A model generated the notes under the pieces. That model made no database searches, was not told the origin of the DNA, and saw nothing but the letters and a program-made list of their open reading frames with translations. A program made the position numbers and the translations under genes. From Brevundimonas sp. 357 (lineage in GTDB: Bacteria > Pseudomonadota > Alphaproteobacteria > Caulobacterales > Caulobacteraceae), in assembly GCF_003938605.1 (NCBI RefSeq), contig NZ_RHWX01000002.1:62001-126000 (forward strand): a stretch of 64,000 bases of DNA, in the 5' to 3' direction. Shown piece by piece: positions 8,816-17,220 of this stretch (its first letter is position 1; each line of letters begins with the position of its first letter).

Positions 8816-9709
8816 TCAGGGCCACTTCGCCACGGGCGGCATGGAGCTGAGGATCGACTCGACGTTGCCGCCGGTCTTCAGCCCGAACATGGTGCCGCGG
8901 TCGTAGAGCAGGTTGAACTCGACGTAGCGGCCGCGACGGATCAACTGCTCCTCGCGCTCGTCGTCGGTCCAGGGCTCGTGCATCCTGCGGGCGACGATGT
9001 CCGAGTAGATCTTCAGGAAGGCCTCGCCGACCGCCTGGGTGAAGGCGAAGTCCCGCTCCCAGTCGCCGCTGTCGTGGTGGTCGTAGAAGATGCCGCCGGT
9101 GCCGCGCGGTTCATTGCGGTGGGGCAGGAAGAAATACTCGTCGCACCATTGCTTGTATTTGGCGTGCCAGGTCGGGTCGAAGGCGTCGCAGGCGCCCTTC
9201 ATGGCGGCGTGGAAGTCGACGGTGTCGGGGTGGTCGTCGCGGCGGTCCGCAACCAGCACGGGCGTCAGGTCGCCGCCGCCGCCGAACCAGGTCTTGGTCG
9301 TAGAGATCAGGCGGGTGTTCATGTGGACGGCAGGCACGCGCGGGCTGACCGGATGGCAGATCAGGCTGATGCCGGTGGCGTAGAAGCGCGGGTCTTCCTC
9401 GGCGCCCGGCACGTTCTTGGCGTAGTCGGCGGGGAAGGTTCCGTGGACGGTCGAGCAGTGGACGCCGACCTTTTCGAACAGGCGGCCGTGCATCATGCCC
9501 ATGACGCCGCCGCCGCCTTCCTTGCGGTCCCAGGGCGTGCGGACGAAGCGGCCGGGTTCGCCGGCGAACAGTTCGGCGGGGGCGGCGTCTTCCAGCGCCT
9601 CGAAACCGGCGTGGATCTTGTCGCGCAGGGTCTCGAACCAGACGCGGGCGCGCTCGCGGCGCTCAATCATCAGGGCGGGGTCAGCTTGGATCATGAGGGC
9701 TTCAACCAT
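8816..9709 (-). CDS. hemF: Oxygen-dependent coproporphyrinogen III oxidase
   Basis: Converts coproporphyrinogen III to protoporphyrinogen IX with O2 in haem synthesis. The 297-aa product carries the family motifs [32 protein letters not shown] and [18 protein letters not shown], and ends in the usual SILSSMPP. The start at 9709 has AAAGG seven bases upstream; an in-frame ATG at 9694 is less well placed. An FNR/FixK-like palindrome lies 74 nt upstream, so oxygen control is plausible. The gene is convergent with the hybrid kinase. Confidence 0.96.
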   Translation of the reverse strand: MVEALMIQADPALMIERRERARVWFETLRDKIHAGFEALEDAAPAELFAGEPGRFVRTPWDRKEGGGGVMGMMHGRLFEKVGVHCSTVHGTFPADYAKNVPGAEEDPRFYATGISLICHPVSPRVPAVHMNTRLISTTKTWFGGGGDLTPVLVADRRDDHPDTVDFHAAMKGACDAFDPTWHAKYKQWCDEYFFLPHRNEPRGTGGIFYDHHDSGDWERDFAFTQAVGEAFLKIYSDIVARRMHEPWTDDEREEQLIRRGRYVEFNLLYDRGTMFGLKTGGNVESILSSMPPVAKWP

Positions 9710-9782
9710 GACGCGGCCTTTCTGAACAGTCCGGCGGGGTGCGCGGATGCGAGCCTGATGCCGCAGCACGGGCGAGGGGGCC

Positions 9783-9796
9783 TTGATCCAGATCAC
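9783..9796. promoter_or_regulatory. Candidate FNR/FixK box upstream of hemF
   Basis: TTGATCCAGATCAC matches the FNR/FixK consensus TTGAT-N4-ATCAA at nine of ten fixed positions. It lies 74 nt upstream of the hemF start and 123 nt upstream of the divergent dipeptidase. Caulobacterales carry FixK, so an oxygen-responsive operator is plausible; whether it activates or represses hemF cannot be told from the sequence. Confidence 0.5.
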
Positions 9797-9918
9797 AAGG
9801 CGCGACGCAAACGATGCCTACGGACGGTTCCCTCGACGGCGCGCATGTGCCAGCGTGCGGCGCCCGTAAAGCGGCGCCGTGGGGCGACCGGGCGGGTCTG
9901 TAGCTCAGAGGGGAAATC

Positions 9919-11196
9919 ATGATCCGCATCGCCTTGCGCGCCAGCCTGCTGGCCGCCGCCTCCGTCGCCGTTCTGGCCGGACCGGTTCTGGCTCAAACGT
10001 CTCAGCCTCAAGAGGCGCGCGTGATGCAGATTCTGAAGCGCACGCCCCTGATCGACGGGCACAACGATTTGCCGTGGGCGCTGCGTCAGGGCTTCGGGAA
10101 TGATCCGCACGGCGTTGATCTGAATGCGAATCTGTCGACGTCGACGCGCCTGCATACGGATATTCCGCGTCTGCGCGCCGGGGGCGTGGGCGGTCAGTTC
10201 TGGTCGGTCTATGTCCCCGCCAGCATGGCGCCGGTCGACGCCGCCAAGGCCACCTTCGAGCAGATCGACACGGTCAAGCGCATCGTCGCCGCCCACCCCG
10301 AGACCTTCGAGATCGCCACGACGGCCGACGACCTGGTTCGCATCCATCGCGCGGGCAAGATCGCCAGCCTGATCGGCATGGAGGGCGGCTATTCGATCGA
10401 CGACTCCCTGGGCCTGCTGCGCGAGTTCTACGATTCGGGCGCGCGCTACATGACGCTGACCCATTCCAAGAGCACGACCTGGGCCGACAGCGGCACCGAC
10501 GCGCCCAAGTGGAACGGGCTGAACGCCTTCGGCGAAGACGTGGTCCGCGAGATGAACCGTCTGGGCATGATGGTCGACCTGAGCCACGTGTCCGAGGACA
10601 CCATGGTCGACGCCATCCGCGTGTCCGAGGCGCCGGTGATCTTCTCCCACTCCTCGGCGCGGGCGGTGACGGCCCATCCGCGCAATGTGCCCGACGCGGT
10701 GCTGCGCCAGATGGCGGGCAACGGCGGCATCGTCATGGTGACTTTCGTGCCGGGCTTCGTCAGCGAGGCCGTGCGGGCCTCGGGCGCGGCGCGCGGCGCG
10801 GAGATGACGCGGCTGACGGCCCTCAACCCCGGCGATCCCGCTGCGGTCAAGGCGGGCATGGACGCCTGGAACGCCGCCAATCCGGCGCCCAAGGCGACGA
10901 TGGACGACGTCATCGCCCACATCCAGCACGTCCGCGACGTGGCGGGCATCGACCACGTGGGCCTGGGCGGCGACTATGACGGCGTGGACAGCCTGCCGGT
11001 CGGCCTGGAGGGCGTGGACGGCTATCCGCGCCTGCTGGCCGAACTGATGCGCCGCGGTTGGAGCGAGGCCGACATCCGCAAGATCTCGGGCGAGAACCTG
11101 CTGCGCGTCATGCGCGCGGTCGAGCGTGTGGCGGCGTCCAAGAGCGCCGAGCGGCCGAGCCTGGCCAAACTGCCGAACGACGGCGCGCCGGAGTAA
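9919..11196 (+). CDS. Exported membrane dipeptidase, peptidase family M19
   Basis: Zinc dipeptidase of the renal dipeptidase family (425 aa) with an N-terminal signal peptide (MIRIALRASLLAAASVAVLA...). The metal site is recognisable: DGHNDLPW (His, Asp), IGMEGGYSI (bridging Glu), DLSHVSEDT and FSHSSARA (His ligands), and GLGGDYDGVD near the C-terminus. It should act in the periplasm on dipeptides, possibly including D-amino-acid dipeptides. AGAGGGGAAATC provides the ribosome site. It fits a genome rich in exported peptidases (see the two M28 genes downstream). Confidence 0.92.
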   Translation: MIRIALRASLLAAASVAVLAGPVLAQTSQPQEARVMQILKRTPLIDGHNDLPWALRQGFGNDPHGVDLNANLSTSTRLHTDIPRLRAGGVGGQFWSVYVPASMAPVDAAKATFEQIDTVKRIVAAHPETFEIATTADDLVRIHRAGKIASLIGMEGGYSIDDSLGLLREFYDSGARYMTLTHSKSTTWADSGTDAPKWNGLNAFGEDVVREMNRLGMMVDLSHVSEDTMVDAIRVSEAPVIFSHSSARAVTAHPRNVPDAVLRQMAGNGGIVMVTFVPGFVSEAVRASGAARGAEMTRLTALNPGDPAAVKAGMDAWNAANPAPKATMDDVIAHIQHVRDVAGIDHVGLGGDYDGVDSLPVGLEGVDGYPRLLAELMRRGWSEADIRKISGENLLRVMRAVERVAASKSAERPSLAKLPNDGAPE

Positions 11197-11218
11197 GGCT
11201 CAGGCTAAGACAAGACGA

Positions 11219-11836
11219 TCAGGCCGGCTCGTCGGCAGGCGTTCTACGCCGGACGAGCCGGTCGATTTCGAAGGTCAGCTCTTCAGGGGCATGCCCAGAG
11301 CGAATTTCCAGGAACTCGATACCGGCACGTCGGAGAGCTTCTCGTTTCACGGCGTCGCGGGCGGCGGCGGTGCCTTGATAGTGGCCTGAGCCCTGGTATT
11401 CGACCGCGGCGATCGGCAGACCGTCCCTGGCGATGATCAGCATGTCGACCCGCTTGCTGTTCACCGCCTGGAAAGCGCCCGTATCAGCGGAGCCTAGAAC
11501 TTCGCCGAGCGAGACCTGGGCCATGACGCGCCAACCGAGTGCGTGCTTGGCCAGGCCGCGCTCCAAGGCATAGAAAATGCGTGCTTCTTCGCGCGACATC
11601 AGCCGCTTGGCGTGAAACTCAGCCTTCATCACCGTCGCCAACTGATCCGTGGCGGGGTTTCGAGACGCGGAAACGATCTTGATCGCAGGTGTCGATGGTT
11701 TGGCGCGGCGACGCCCATGGCGTTTCATCGCCTGCGCGGCGCTCCACCCGATCAGAAAACCTGCGAGAAGGGCGAACGCCAACAATAAAGGCAGTTGGTC
11801 CGGCGTGGTAAGCTTAAGCCACAGGGATTGCATCAT
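11219..11836 (-). CDS. Membrane-anchored DUF2726 protein
   Basis: 205-aa protein with one N-terminal membrane helix (LPLLLAFALLAGFLIGW), a basic linker (KRHGRRRAK), and a DUF2726 domain (residues about 75-190). Visible motifs are EARIFYALERGLA, KRVDMLIIARDGLPIAAVEYQGSGHYQG and KREALRRAGIEFLEI. The D...VEYQG pattern resembles the catalytic core of restriction-endonuclease-like folds, and DUF2726 has been linked to that superfamily, but no activity is established. It stands alone, convergent with the dipeptidase. Confidence 0.75.
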   Translation of the reverse strand: MMQSLWLKLTTPDQLPLLLAFALLAGFLIGWSAAQAMKRHGRRRAKPSTPAIKIVSASRNPATDQLATVMKAEFHAKRLMSREEARIFYALERGLAKHALGWRVMAQVSLGEVLGSADTGAFQAVNSKRVDMLIIARDGLPIAAVEYQGSGHYQGTAAARDAVKREALRRAGIEFLEIRSGHAPEELTFEIDRLVRRRTPADEPA

Positions 11837-11907
11837 GGTCTCCGCTATTGCGGATCGACGTTATGCGTGTGTGGGTTGGCGTGAACTGAACGGCTTTAGT
11901 TAATCGC

Positions 11908-12363
11908 TTATCGCGTCGGCAGGTCGTTCATCTGCCGCAACGCCTCATGCAGGCCGATTCCGGCGCTGACGGAGAGGTTCAGCGACCGGGTTTCCGGTCG
12001 TATCGGAATGTAGATTCGCGCATCCGCCGCCGCATGGACGTAGTCGGGCGAGCCTGCGCTCTCCTTGCCGAACAACAGAACGTCATCGGGCCGGAAAACG
12101 AAATCCGTCAGGGGCTCGGCCGCGCGCGTGGTGAACAGCACCAACCGGCCCGGCGCGCGGTCGCGCTGGAAGGCCTCCCAGTCCGCATGGCGCGTCATAT
12201 GGGACAAAGGCCCGTAATCCAGGGCCGCCCGCTTCATCGCGCGATCGTCGAATTTGAAGCTCGTAGGCTCGATGACGTGCAATTCCACGCCGAAACAGGC
12301 GCTCAGTCGGATGCAGGCGCCGACATTATGGGGGATGTCAGGTTGAAAAAGGGCGAGACGCAT
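11908..12363 (-). CDS. trmL: tRNA (cytidine(34)-2'-O)-methyltransferase TrmL
   Basis: SPOUT-class methyltransferase (151 aa, normal length) that 2'-O-methylates the wobble base of tRNA-Leu isoacceptors. Motifs are LFQPDIPHNVGACIRLSACFG at the N-terminus, VLLFGKESAGSPDYVH for the knot, and IPIRPETRSLNLSVSAGIGLHEALRQ, the C-terminal SAM-binding knot. The ATG at 12363 is preceded by GAGGG. The gene is divergent from petA across a region of about 196 bp that must hold both promoters. Confidence 0.92.
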   Translation of the reverse strand: MRLALFQPDIPHNVGACIRLSACFGVELHVIEPTSFKFDDRAMKRAALDYGPLSHMTRHADWEAFQRDRAPGRLVLFTTRAAEPLTDFVFRPDDVLLFGKESAGSPDYVHAAADARIYIPIRPETRSLNLSVSAGIGLHEALRQMNDLPTR

Positions 12364-12559
12364 TCTAAGGCCCTCATACGCGCGGGGCGGGGCCTTGTCG
12401 CGGCTTTTGTTGCGACTGTTTCGCAAATCGCTTCCGCGACTTGTCTGGAACCGTTGAAACCAAGGCCGGGCGGTCAGGGATTTGCCATCGCATGATAGGG
12501 TTCCATTCGGTTGACGTCCCATCTCGGGGCGGGCGACCGGCGATGCAGAGGTGAAACGC

Positions 12560-13114
12560 GTGGCCGAATCGGTCGTGAATGCTGACGGGCCTGACGGCCA
12601 ACACGGGGGTGGCGAGGCCACTCGCCGCGACTTCATCCACATTGCTGCGGGCGCGGCTGCTGCCGGCGCCGGCGTGATGGTGGCCTGGCCGCTCATCAAT
12701 CAGATGAACCCGGCGGCCGACACCCTGGCTCTGGCGTCGATCGAATTCGATCTGACCAAGGTCCAGGAAGGCCAGCAGGTCGTCATCAAGTGGCAGGGCA
12801 AGCCGGTCTTCGTGCGTTATCGCACCCCGGCCGAGCTGACCAAGGTCATCGACGAGGGCGCCGTGGGCAGCCCGCCGCAGACCGACGCCGAGCGCACCAA
12901 GGAAGGCCACGAGAAGTATCTCGTCGTCATCGGCTCGTGCACCCACCTGGGCTGCGTGCCGACCTTCAACGCCGGCGAGTACGGTGGTTGGTTCTGCCCG
13001 TGCCACGGTTCGCACTACGACGCCTCGGGTCGTATTCGTAAGGGCCCGGCGCCGCTGAACCTGATCGTGCCGAACTACGAATACATGTCCGACACCCGCG
13101 TGAAGATCGGCTGA
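12560..13114 (+). CDS. petA: Cytochrome bc1 complex Rieske iron-sulfur subunit
   Basis: Rieske 2Fe-2S subunit of ubiquinol-cytochrome c reductase. A twin-arginine-like RRDF precedes the single N-terminal helix ([21 protein letters not shown]). The cluster ligands are Cys127/His129 in CTHLGC and Cys146/His149 in CPCHGS, with the disulfide cysteines Cys132 and Cys148. GTG at 12560 is preferred because AGAGG lies eight bases upstream; the GTG at 12551 would overlap that ribosome site. It is first of the petABC operon, 17 nt before petB, and passes electrons from quinol to cytochrome c1. Confidence 0.95.
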   Translation: MAESVVNADGPDGQHGGGEATRRDFIHIAAGAAAAGAGVMVAWPLINQMNPAADTLALASIEFDLTKVQEGQQVVIKWQGKPVFVRYRTPAELTKVIDEGAVGSPPQTDAERTKEGHEKYLVVIGSCTHLGCVPTFNAGEYGGWFCPCHGSHYDASGRIRKGPAPLNLIVPNYEYMSDTRVKIG

Positions 13115-13131
13115 GGACGGACAGAGGAACC

Positions 13132-14430
13132 ATGAGCGATCACGAATCCACTTACGTCCCGAAAACCGCCGTTGAGCGGTGGATGGACACGCGCCTGCCG
13201 ATCATCCGTTTCGGCATGGACTATGCGAACCTGCCGACCCCGAAGAACCTGAACTACTGGTGGACCTTCGGCGGCATCCTGGCGATCTGCCTGATGACTC
13301 AGATCATCACCGGCATCGTCCTGGCCATGCACTACACCCCGCACGTCGACATGGCCTTCGCCTCGGTCGAGCGCATCATGCGCGACGTGAACGGCGGCTG
13401 GCTGATCCGCTATGTGCACGCCAACGGCGCGTCGATGTTCTTCATCGCCGTCTATCTGCACATGCTGCGGGGTCTCTACTACGGCTCCTACAAGGCGCCG
13501 CGCGAGATGATCTGGATCGTCGGCTGCGTCATCTTCTTCCTGATGATCGCCACGGCCTTCCTGGGCTACGTCCTGCCGTGGGGCCAGATGTCCTTCTGGG
13601 GCGCTGAGGTCATCACCAACCTGATCGGCGCCATTCCGGTCGTCGGCGAGCCGATCCTGGTCTGGCTGCGCGGCGGCCCGGCGATCGACAACGCGACGCT
13701 GAACCGCTTCTTCTCGCTGCACTACCTGCTGCCGTTCGTCATCGCCGGCTGCGTGGTGCTGCACCTGTGGGCCCTGCACGCCGCCGGTCAGAACAACCCG
13801 GTCGGCATCCTGATCCCGAAGGACCGCGCCAAGAAGGACATGCTGCCCTTCCACCCGTACTTCACGGTCAAGGACGGCTTCGCGATCATCCTGTTCCTGA
13901 TCCTGTTCGCAGTGTTCGTCTTCTACAACCCGGGCGCCCTGGGCCACGCCGACAACTACATTCCGGCCAACCCGCTGCAGACCCCGGCGCACATCGTGCC
14001 TGAGTGGTACATGCTGCCCTTCTACGCGATCCTGCGCGCCATCCCCGACAAGTTCGGCGGCGTGGTGGCCATGTTCGCTGCGATCGGCGTGCTGTTCGTG
14101 CTGCCGTGGCTGGATACGTCCAAGGTGCGCTCCATGCGCTACCGCCCGACGATGAAGACCTTCTTCATCATCTTCCTGTTCGTCTGCTTCGGCCTCGGCT
14201 GGTGCGGCGCTCAGCTGCCGGACGCGCCGGTTGTTCCGGGCATGCCCAGCTTCAACCTGATCGACGGCCAGCTGAACTCCTACCTGTGGCTGACGCGACT
14301 GCTGACGGCGTACTACTTCGTCTTCTTCCTGGTGCTGATGCCGGTCATCGGCCTGCGTGAGAAGCCGCTGCCGATCCCGGCGACGATCTCGGAGCCCGTG
14401 CTCCCGTCGACCGCAGCCGAGAAGGCCTGA
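13132..14430 (+). CDS. petB: Cytochrome bc1 complex cytochrome b
   Basis: Membrane subunit of the bc1 complex (432 aa) with two b haems and both quinone sites. Recognisable parts include [25 protein letters not shown], the haem-ligand histidine region [36 protein letters not shown], and the Qo-site signature [13 protein letters not shown]. Eight hydrophobic helices are apparent. It is the middle gene of petABC, and its stop lies 5 nt before petC. Confidence 0.97.
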   Translation: MSDHESTYVPKTAVERWMDTRLPIIRFGMDYANLPTPKNLNYWWTFGGILAICLMTQIITGIVLAMHYTPHVDMAFASVERIMRDVNGGWLIRYVHANGASMFFIAVYLHMLRGLYYGSYKAPREMIWIVGCVIFFLMIATAFLGYVLPWGQMSFWGAEVITNLIGAIPVVGEPILVWLRGGPAIDNATLNRFFSLHYLLPFVIAGCVVLHLWALHAAGQNNPVGILIPKDRAKKDMLPFHPYFTVKDGFAIILFLILFAVFVFYNPGALGHADNYIPANPLQTPAHIVPEWYMLPFYAILRAIPDKFGGVVAMFAAIGVLFVLPWLDTSKVRSMRYRPTMKTFFIIFLFVCFGLGWCGAQLPDAPVVPGMPSFNLIDGQLNSYLWLTRLLTAYYFVFFLVLMPVIGLREKPLPIPATISEPVLPSTAAEKA

Positions 14431-14435
14431 GCGCG

Positions 14436-15311
14436 ATGATGAGCAACGAGAAAAAGACCGTGTCCTTCCGCAAGATCCTCGTCTCCGTGACGGCCGCTGT
14501 CGGCTTGGTCGCCATCGCCGCTCCGGCGATGGCCGCCGGGGGCGCCAAGCATCCGCGCGACGGCGGCTTCAGCTTCGCCGGGCCGTTCGGCACCTTCGAT
14601 CAGGGCCAGCTGCAGCGCGGCTACAAGGTCTATCGTGAGGTCTGCGCCTCCTGCCACGGCATGGATCTGGTGCACTTCCGGAACCTGGGCGACAAGCACG
14701 GGCCGTTCTGGAATCCGAAGTACCCGAACCCGAACGACAACCCGGTCGTGAAGGCTCTGGCCAAGGAGATCCAGGTCGCCGACATCGACTCGGAAACGGG
14801 TGAAGACCTGCGCCGCGACGCCACCACGGCGGACCGCTTCCCCAACCCCTATCCGAACCCGACGGCGGCCGCTGCGGCCAACGGCGGCGCCATGCCGCCG
14901 GACCTGTCGGTCATGGCCAAGGCCCGTCACGACGGCGCCAACTACATCTATTCGCTGCTGTCGGGCTATTCGACCCCGCCGGCGGGCCTGAAGATGGCGC
15001 CGGGCCAGCACTACAACCCCTATATGGCGGGCGACATGACCCCGTTCTGGGAAGGCAAGGGCCATGTGCCCGAGGGCGGCTTCATCGCCATGCCCGCGCC
15101 GCTGACCGCCGGTCAGGTCACCTATGACGACGGCACCGAGGCGACCGTGGATCAGATGTCCAAGGACGTCGCCGCCTTCATCGCCTGGACGTCCGAGCCT
15201 AAGATGGTCGAGCGCAAGCAGATGGGCTTCGGCGTGCTGATCTTCCTGGTGTTGTTCGCGGGCGTGACCTACGCCAGCTACCGCCGCATCTGGAAGGGCG
15301 TCGCCCACTAA
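14436..15311 (+). CDS. petC: Cytochrome bc1 complex cytochrome c1
   Basis: Haem-c subunit of the bc1 complex (291 aa). It has a signal peptide (ending near PAMAAGG), the haem-attachment motif CASCH at residues 70-74, the Met-ligand region in MPPDLSVM and VPEGGFIAMPAPL, and a C-terminal membrane anchor (MGFGVLIFLVLFAGVTYASYRR). A second ATG lies one codon downstream of the chosen start. It is the last gene of the operon and is followed by a clear intrinsic terminator. Confidence 0.97.
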   Translation: MMSNEKKTVSFRKILVSVTAAVGLVAIAAPAMAAGGAKHPRDGGFSFAGPFGTFDQGQLQRGYKVYREVCASCHGMDLVHFRNLGDKHGPFWNPKYPNPNDNPVVKALAKEIQVADIDSETGEDLRRDATTADRFPNPYPNPTAAAAANGGAMPPDLSVMAKARHDGANYIYSLLSGYSTPPAGLKMAPGQHYNPYMAGDMTPFWEGKGHVPEGGFIAMPAPLTAGQVTYDDGTEATVDQMSKDVAAFIAWTSEPKMVERKQMGFGVLIFLVLFAGVTYASYRRIWKGVAH

Positions 15312-15336
15312 GGCGCCTTCCAGTCGGAAAGAGATG

Positions 15337-15365
15337 ACCCGCCGGAGCGATCCGGCGGGTTTTTT
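15337..15365 (+). terminator. Rho-independent terminator of petABC
   Basis: A perfect 10-bp GC-rich stem (ACCCGCCGGA / TCCGGCGGGT) closes a GCGA tetraloop and is followed by a run of six T. It lies 26 nt after the petC stop. Confidence 0.92.
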
Positions 15366-15453
15366 CATGCCCGCTTCGACGACCGTGGCCGTCGACATGG
15401 GCGGTTTCGCTCACTACGGTCCCGCCATCGAATTCTCCGAGGGGTGAGACTGT

Positions 15454-17115
15454 ATGCGTATTTCATCTTCTGTCGCCGTTCTGGCGTTCGCTGCGGCCCT
15501 GGCCGGCGGCGCGGCTGCTCAGGCCCAGACTCAGGCCCAGACTGCGCCCGCCTTCGACGCTGCGCGCATTTCCCAGGACATCCGCGTCCTGTCGGACGAC
15601 AGCTTCGAGGGGCGCGGCATCGCCACCCCGGCCGAGCAGAAGGTGATCGACTACCTGAGCCGTCAGTACGCGGCCGCAGGCTTCGCCCCGGGTGGCGAGA
15701 ACGGCGGCTGGACGCAGGCCGTGGGGCTGAACCGCTTCACCGTCTCCAACATCTCGGGCCGGCTCAAGCTGGGCGATTGGAGCCAGCCGCTGACGCAGGG
15801 CCAGGAAGTCACCATGACCACGCGCCTGCCCGGCGCGGCGGTGGACCTGAAGGACAAGCCTCTGGTCTTCGTCGGCTATGGCGTCAATGCGCCTGAGCGT
15901 CAGTGGAACGACTTCAAGACCGACGTGCGCGGCAAGGTGATCGTCGTCCTGGTCAATGACGCCGACTTTGAAGACCCCTCGCTGAACACCTTCGGCGGCG
16001 AGGCCATGACCTACTACGGCCGTTGGACCTACAAGTACGAAGAGGCTGCGCGTCAGGGCGCGGCGGGCGTGCTGATCGTCCATGAGACCAAGCCCGCCTC
16101 CTATGGCTGGACGACGGTCGCCAACTCCTGGGGCGTGCCCCAGTTCGACATCGTACGCGCCAACCCCACGGCCGAGCGTGTTCCGATGGAGGCCTGGATA
16201 CAGCGCGATCTGGCCGTCGATCTGTTCCGCCGCGCGGGCCTCGACTTCGAGCAGGAGAAGATCAAGGCGCGCAGCCGTGATTTCCAGCCCGTGGAACTGA
16301 CCGGCGCCACCATCGACGCCAGCTTCGACGTGAAGACCGACCGCATCGTCACCCACAACATCGTCGCCAAGCTGGAAGGCGCGAGCCATCCGGACGAGAC
16401 CATTCTCTACACCGGCCACTGGGATCACATCGGCATGGGCGAGCCGGACGCCAACGGCGACCGTATCTTCAACGGCGCCATCGACAACGCCTCGGGCACG
16501 GCGGGCCTGCTGGAGCTGGCGCGCGCCTACGCCGCCGGTCCGCGCCCCGAGCGCACCATCGTCATGATCGGGTTCACGGCCGAGGAAAGCGGCCTGTTGG
16601 GGTCGGAGTTCTACGCCGCCAATCCGCTGTATCCGCTGGAGAAGACCGTCGGCGGCTTCAATCTGGACTCGGCCGCCGTCTTTGGTCGGATGAACAAGCT
16701 GGGCGTGACCGGTTACGGCCATTCGGAACTGGACGAGCCGGTGATCGCGGCGGCGGCGGCGCAAGGGCGCGGCTTCGTCGGCGACGCCGGCGCAGCGGCG
16801 GGGATCTACTTCCGCTCGGACCACTTCCCGCTGGCGAAGAAGGGCGTGCCGATGGCCTATTTGTCCTCGACGGGGGATTTCATCGACGCTCCGATCGAAC
16901 CGCGCCAGGCCAAGGCCGCCGACTATCGCGCCAATCGCTACCATCAGGCGGCGGACGAGTGGGAGGCCGACTGGGATTACGGCGGCATGCTTCAGGACCT
17001 GGAAGTGATCTTCAAGGTCGGTCAGGATCTGGCCAACAGCCGCGACTGGCCGGAATGGAAGCCGGGTTCCGAGTTCGGCGGCGAGCGGGCCAAGAGCGCC
17101 GATCAGCGCCGCTGA
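15454..17115 (+). CDS. Exported M28 family metallopeptidase
   Basis: Zinc aminopeptidase-like enzyme (553 aa) with a signal peptide (MRISSSVAVLAFAAALAGGAAA...). A PA-type insert (FVGYGVNAPERQWNDFKTDVRGKVIVVL) precedes the M28 catalytic core. Metal and catalytic residues are visible in TGHWDHIG, GAIDNASGTAGLLELA, FTAEESGLLGS, NLDSAAVFG and FRSDHFPLAKKG. It should act in the periplasm or outside the cell. A second M28 gene follows 105 nt later, so the two probably share a nutritional peptide-degrading role. Substrate unknown. Confidence 0.92.
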   Translation: MRISSSVAVLAFAAALAGGAAAQAQTQAQTAPAFDAARISQDIRVLSDDSFEGRGIATPAEQKVIDYLSRQYAAAGFAPGGENGGWTQAVGLNRFTVSNISGRLKLGDWSQPLTQGQEVTMTTRLPGAAVDLKDKPLVFVGYGVNAPERQWNDFKTDVRGKVIVVLVNDADFEDPSLNTFGGEAMTYYGRWTYKYEEAARQGAAGVLIVHETKPASYGWTTVANSWGVPQFDIVRANPTAERVPMEAWIQRDLAVDLFRRAGLDFEQEKIKARSRDFQPVELTGATIDASFDVKTDRIVTHNIVAKLEGASHPDETILYTGHWDHIGMGEPDANGDRIFNGAIDNASGTAGLLELARAYAAGPRPERTIVMIGFTAEESGLLGSEFYAANPLYPLEKTVGGFNLDSAAVFGRMNKLGVTGYGHSELDEPVIAAAAAQGRGFVGDAGAAAGIYFRSDHFPLAKKGVPMAYLSSTGDFIDAPIEPRQAKAADYRANRYHQAADEWEADWDYGGMLQDLEVIFKVGQDLANSRDWPEWKPGSEFGGERAKSADQRR

Positions 17116-17149
17116 TCCCAACTTTCGGCAATCATGACGAAAATGTAAG

Positions 17150-17173
17150 GGGCGGCCTCGCAAGAGGCCGCCC
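17150..17173. other. Strong GC hairpin between the two M28 genes
   Basis: Perfect inverted repeat GGGCGGCCTC-GCAA-GAGGCCGCCC, a 10-bp stem with a GNRA-type loop. There is no T tract on either side, so intrinsic termination is doubtful; it may slow 3' decay of the first M28 message or separate expression of the two genes. Confidence 0.5.
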
Positions 17174-17220
17174 TATGACTATGCGGAACGGCCTCGTGGG
17201 GGAGGCTGAAGGGAATCGCC

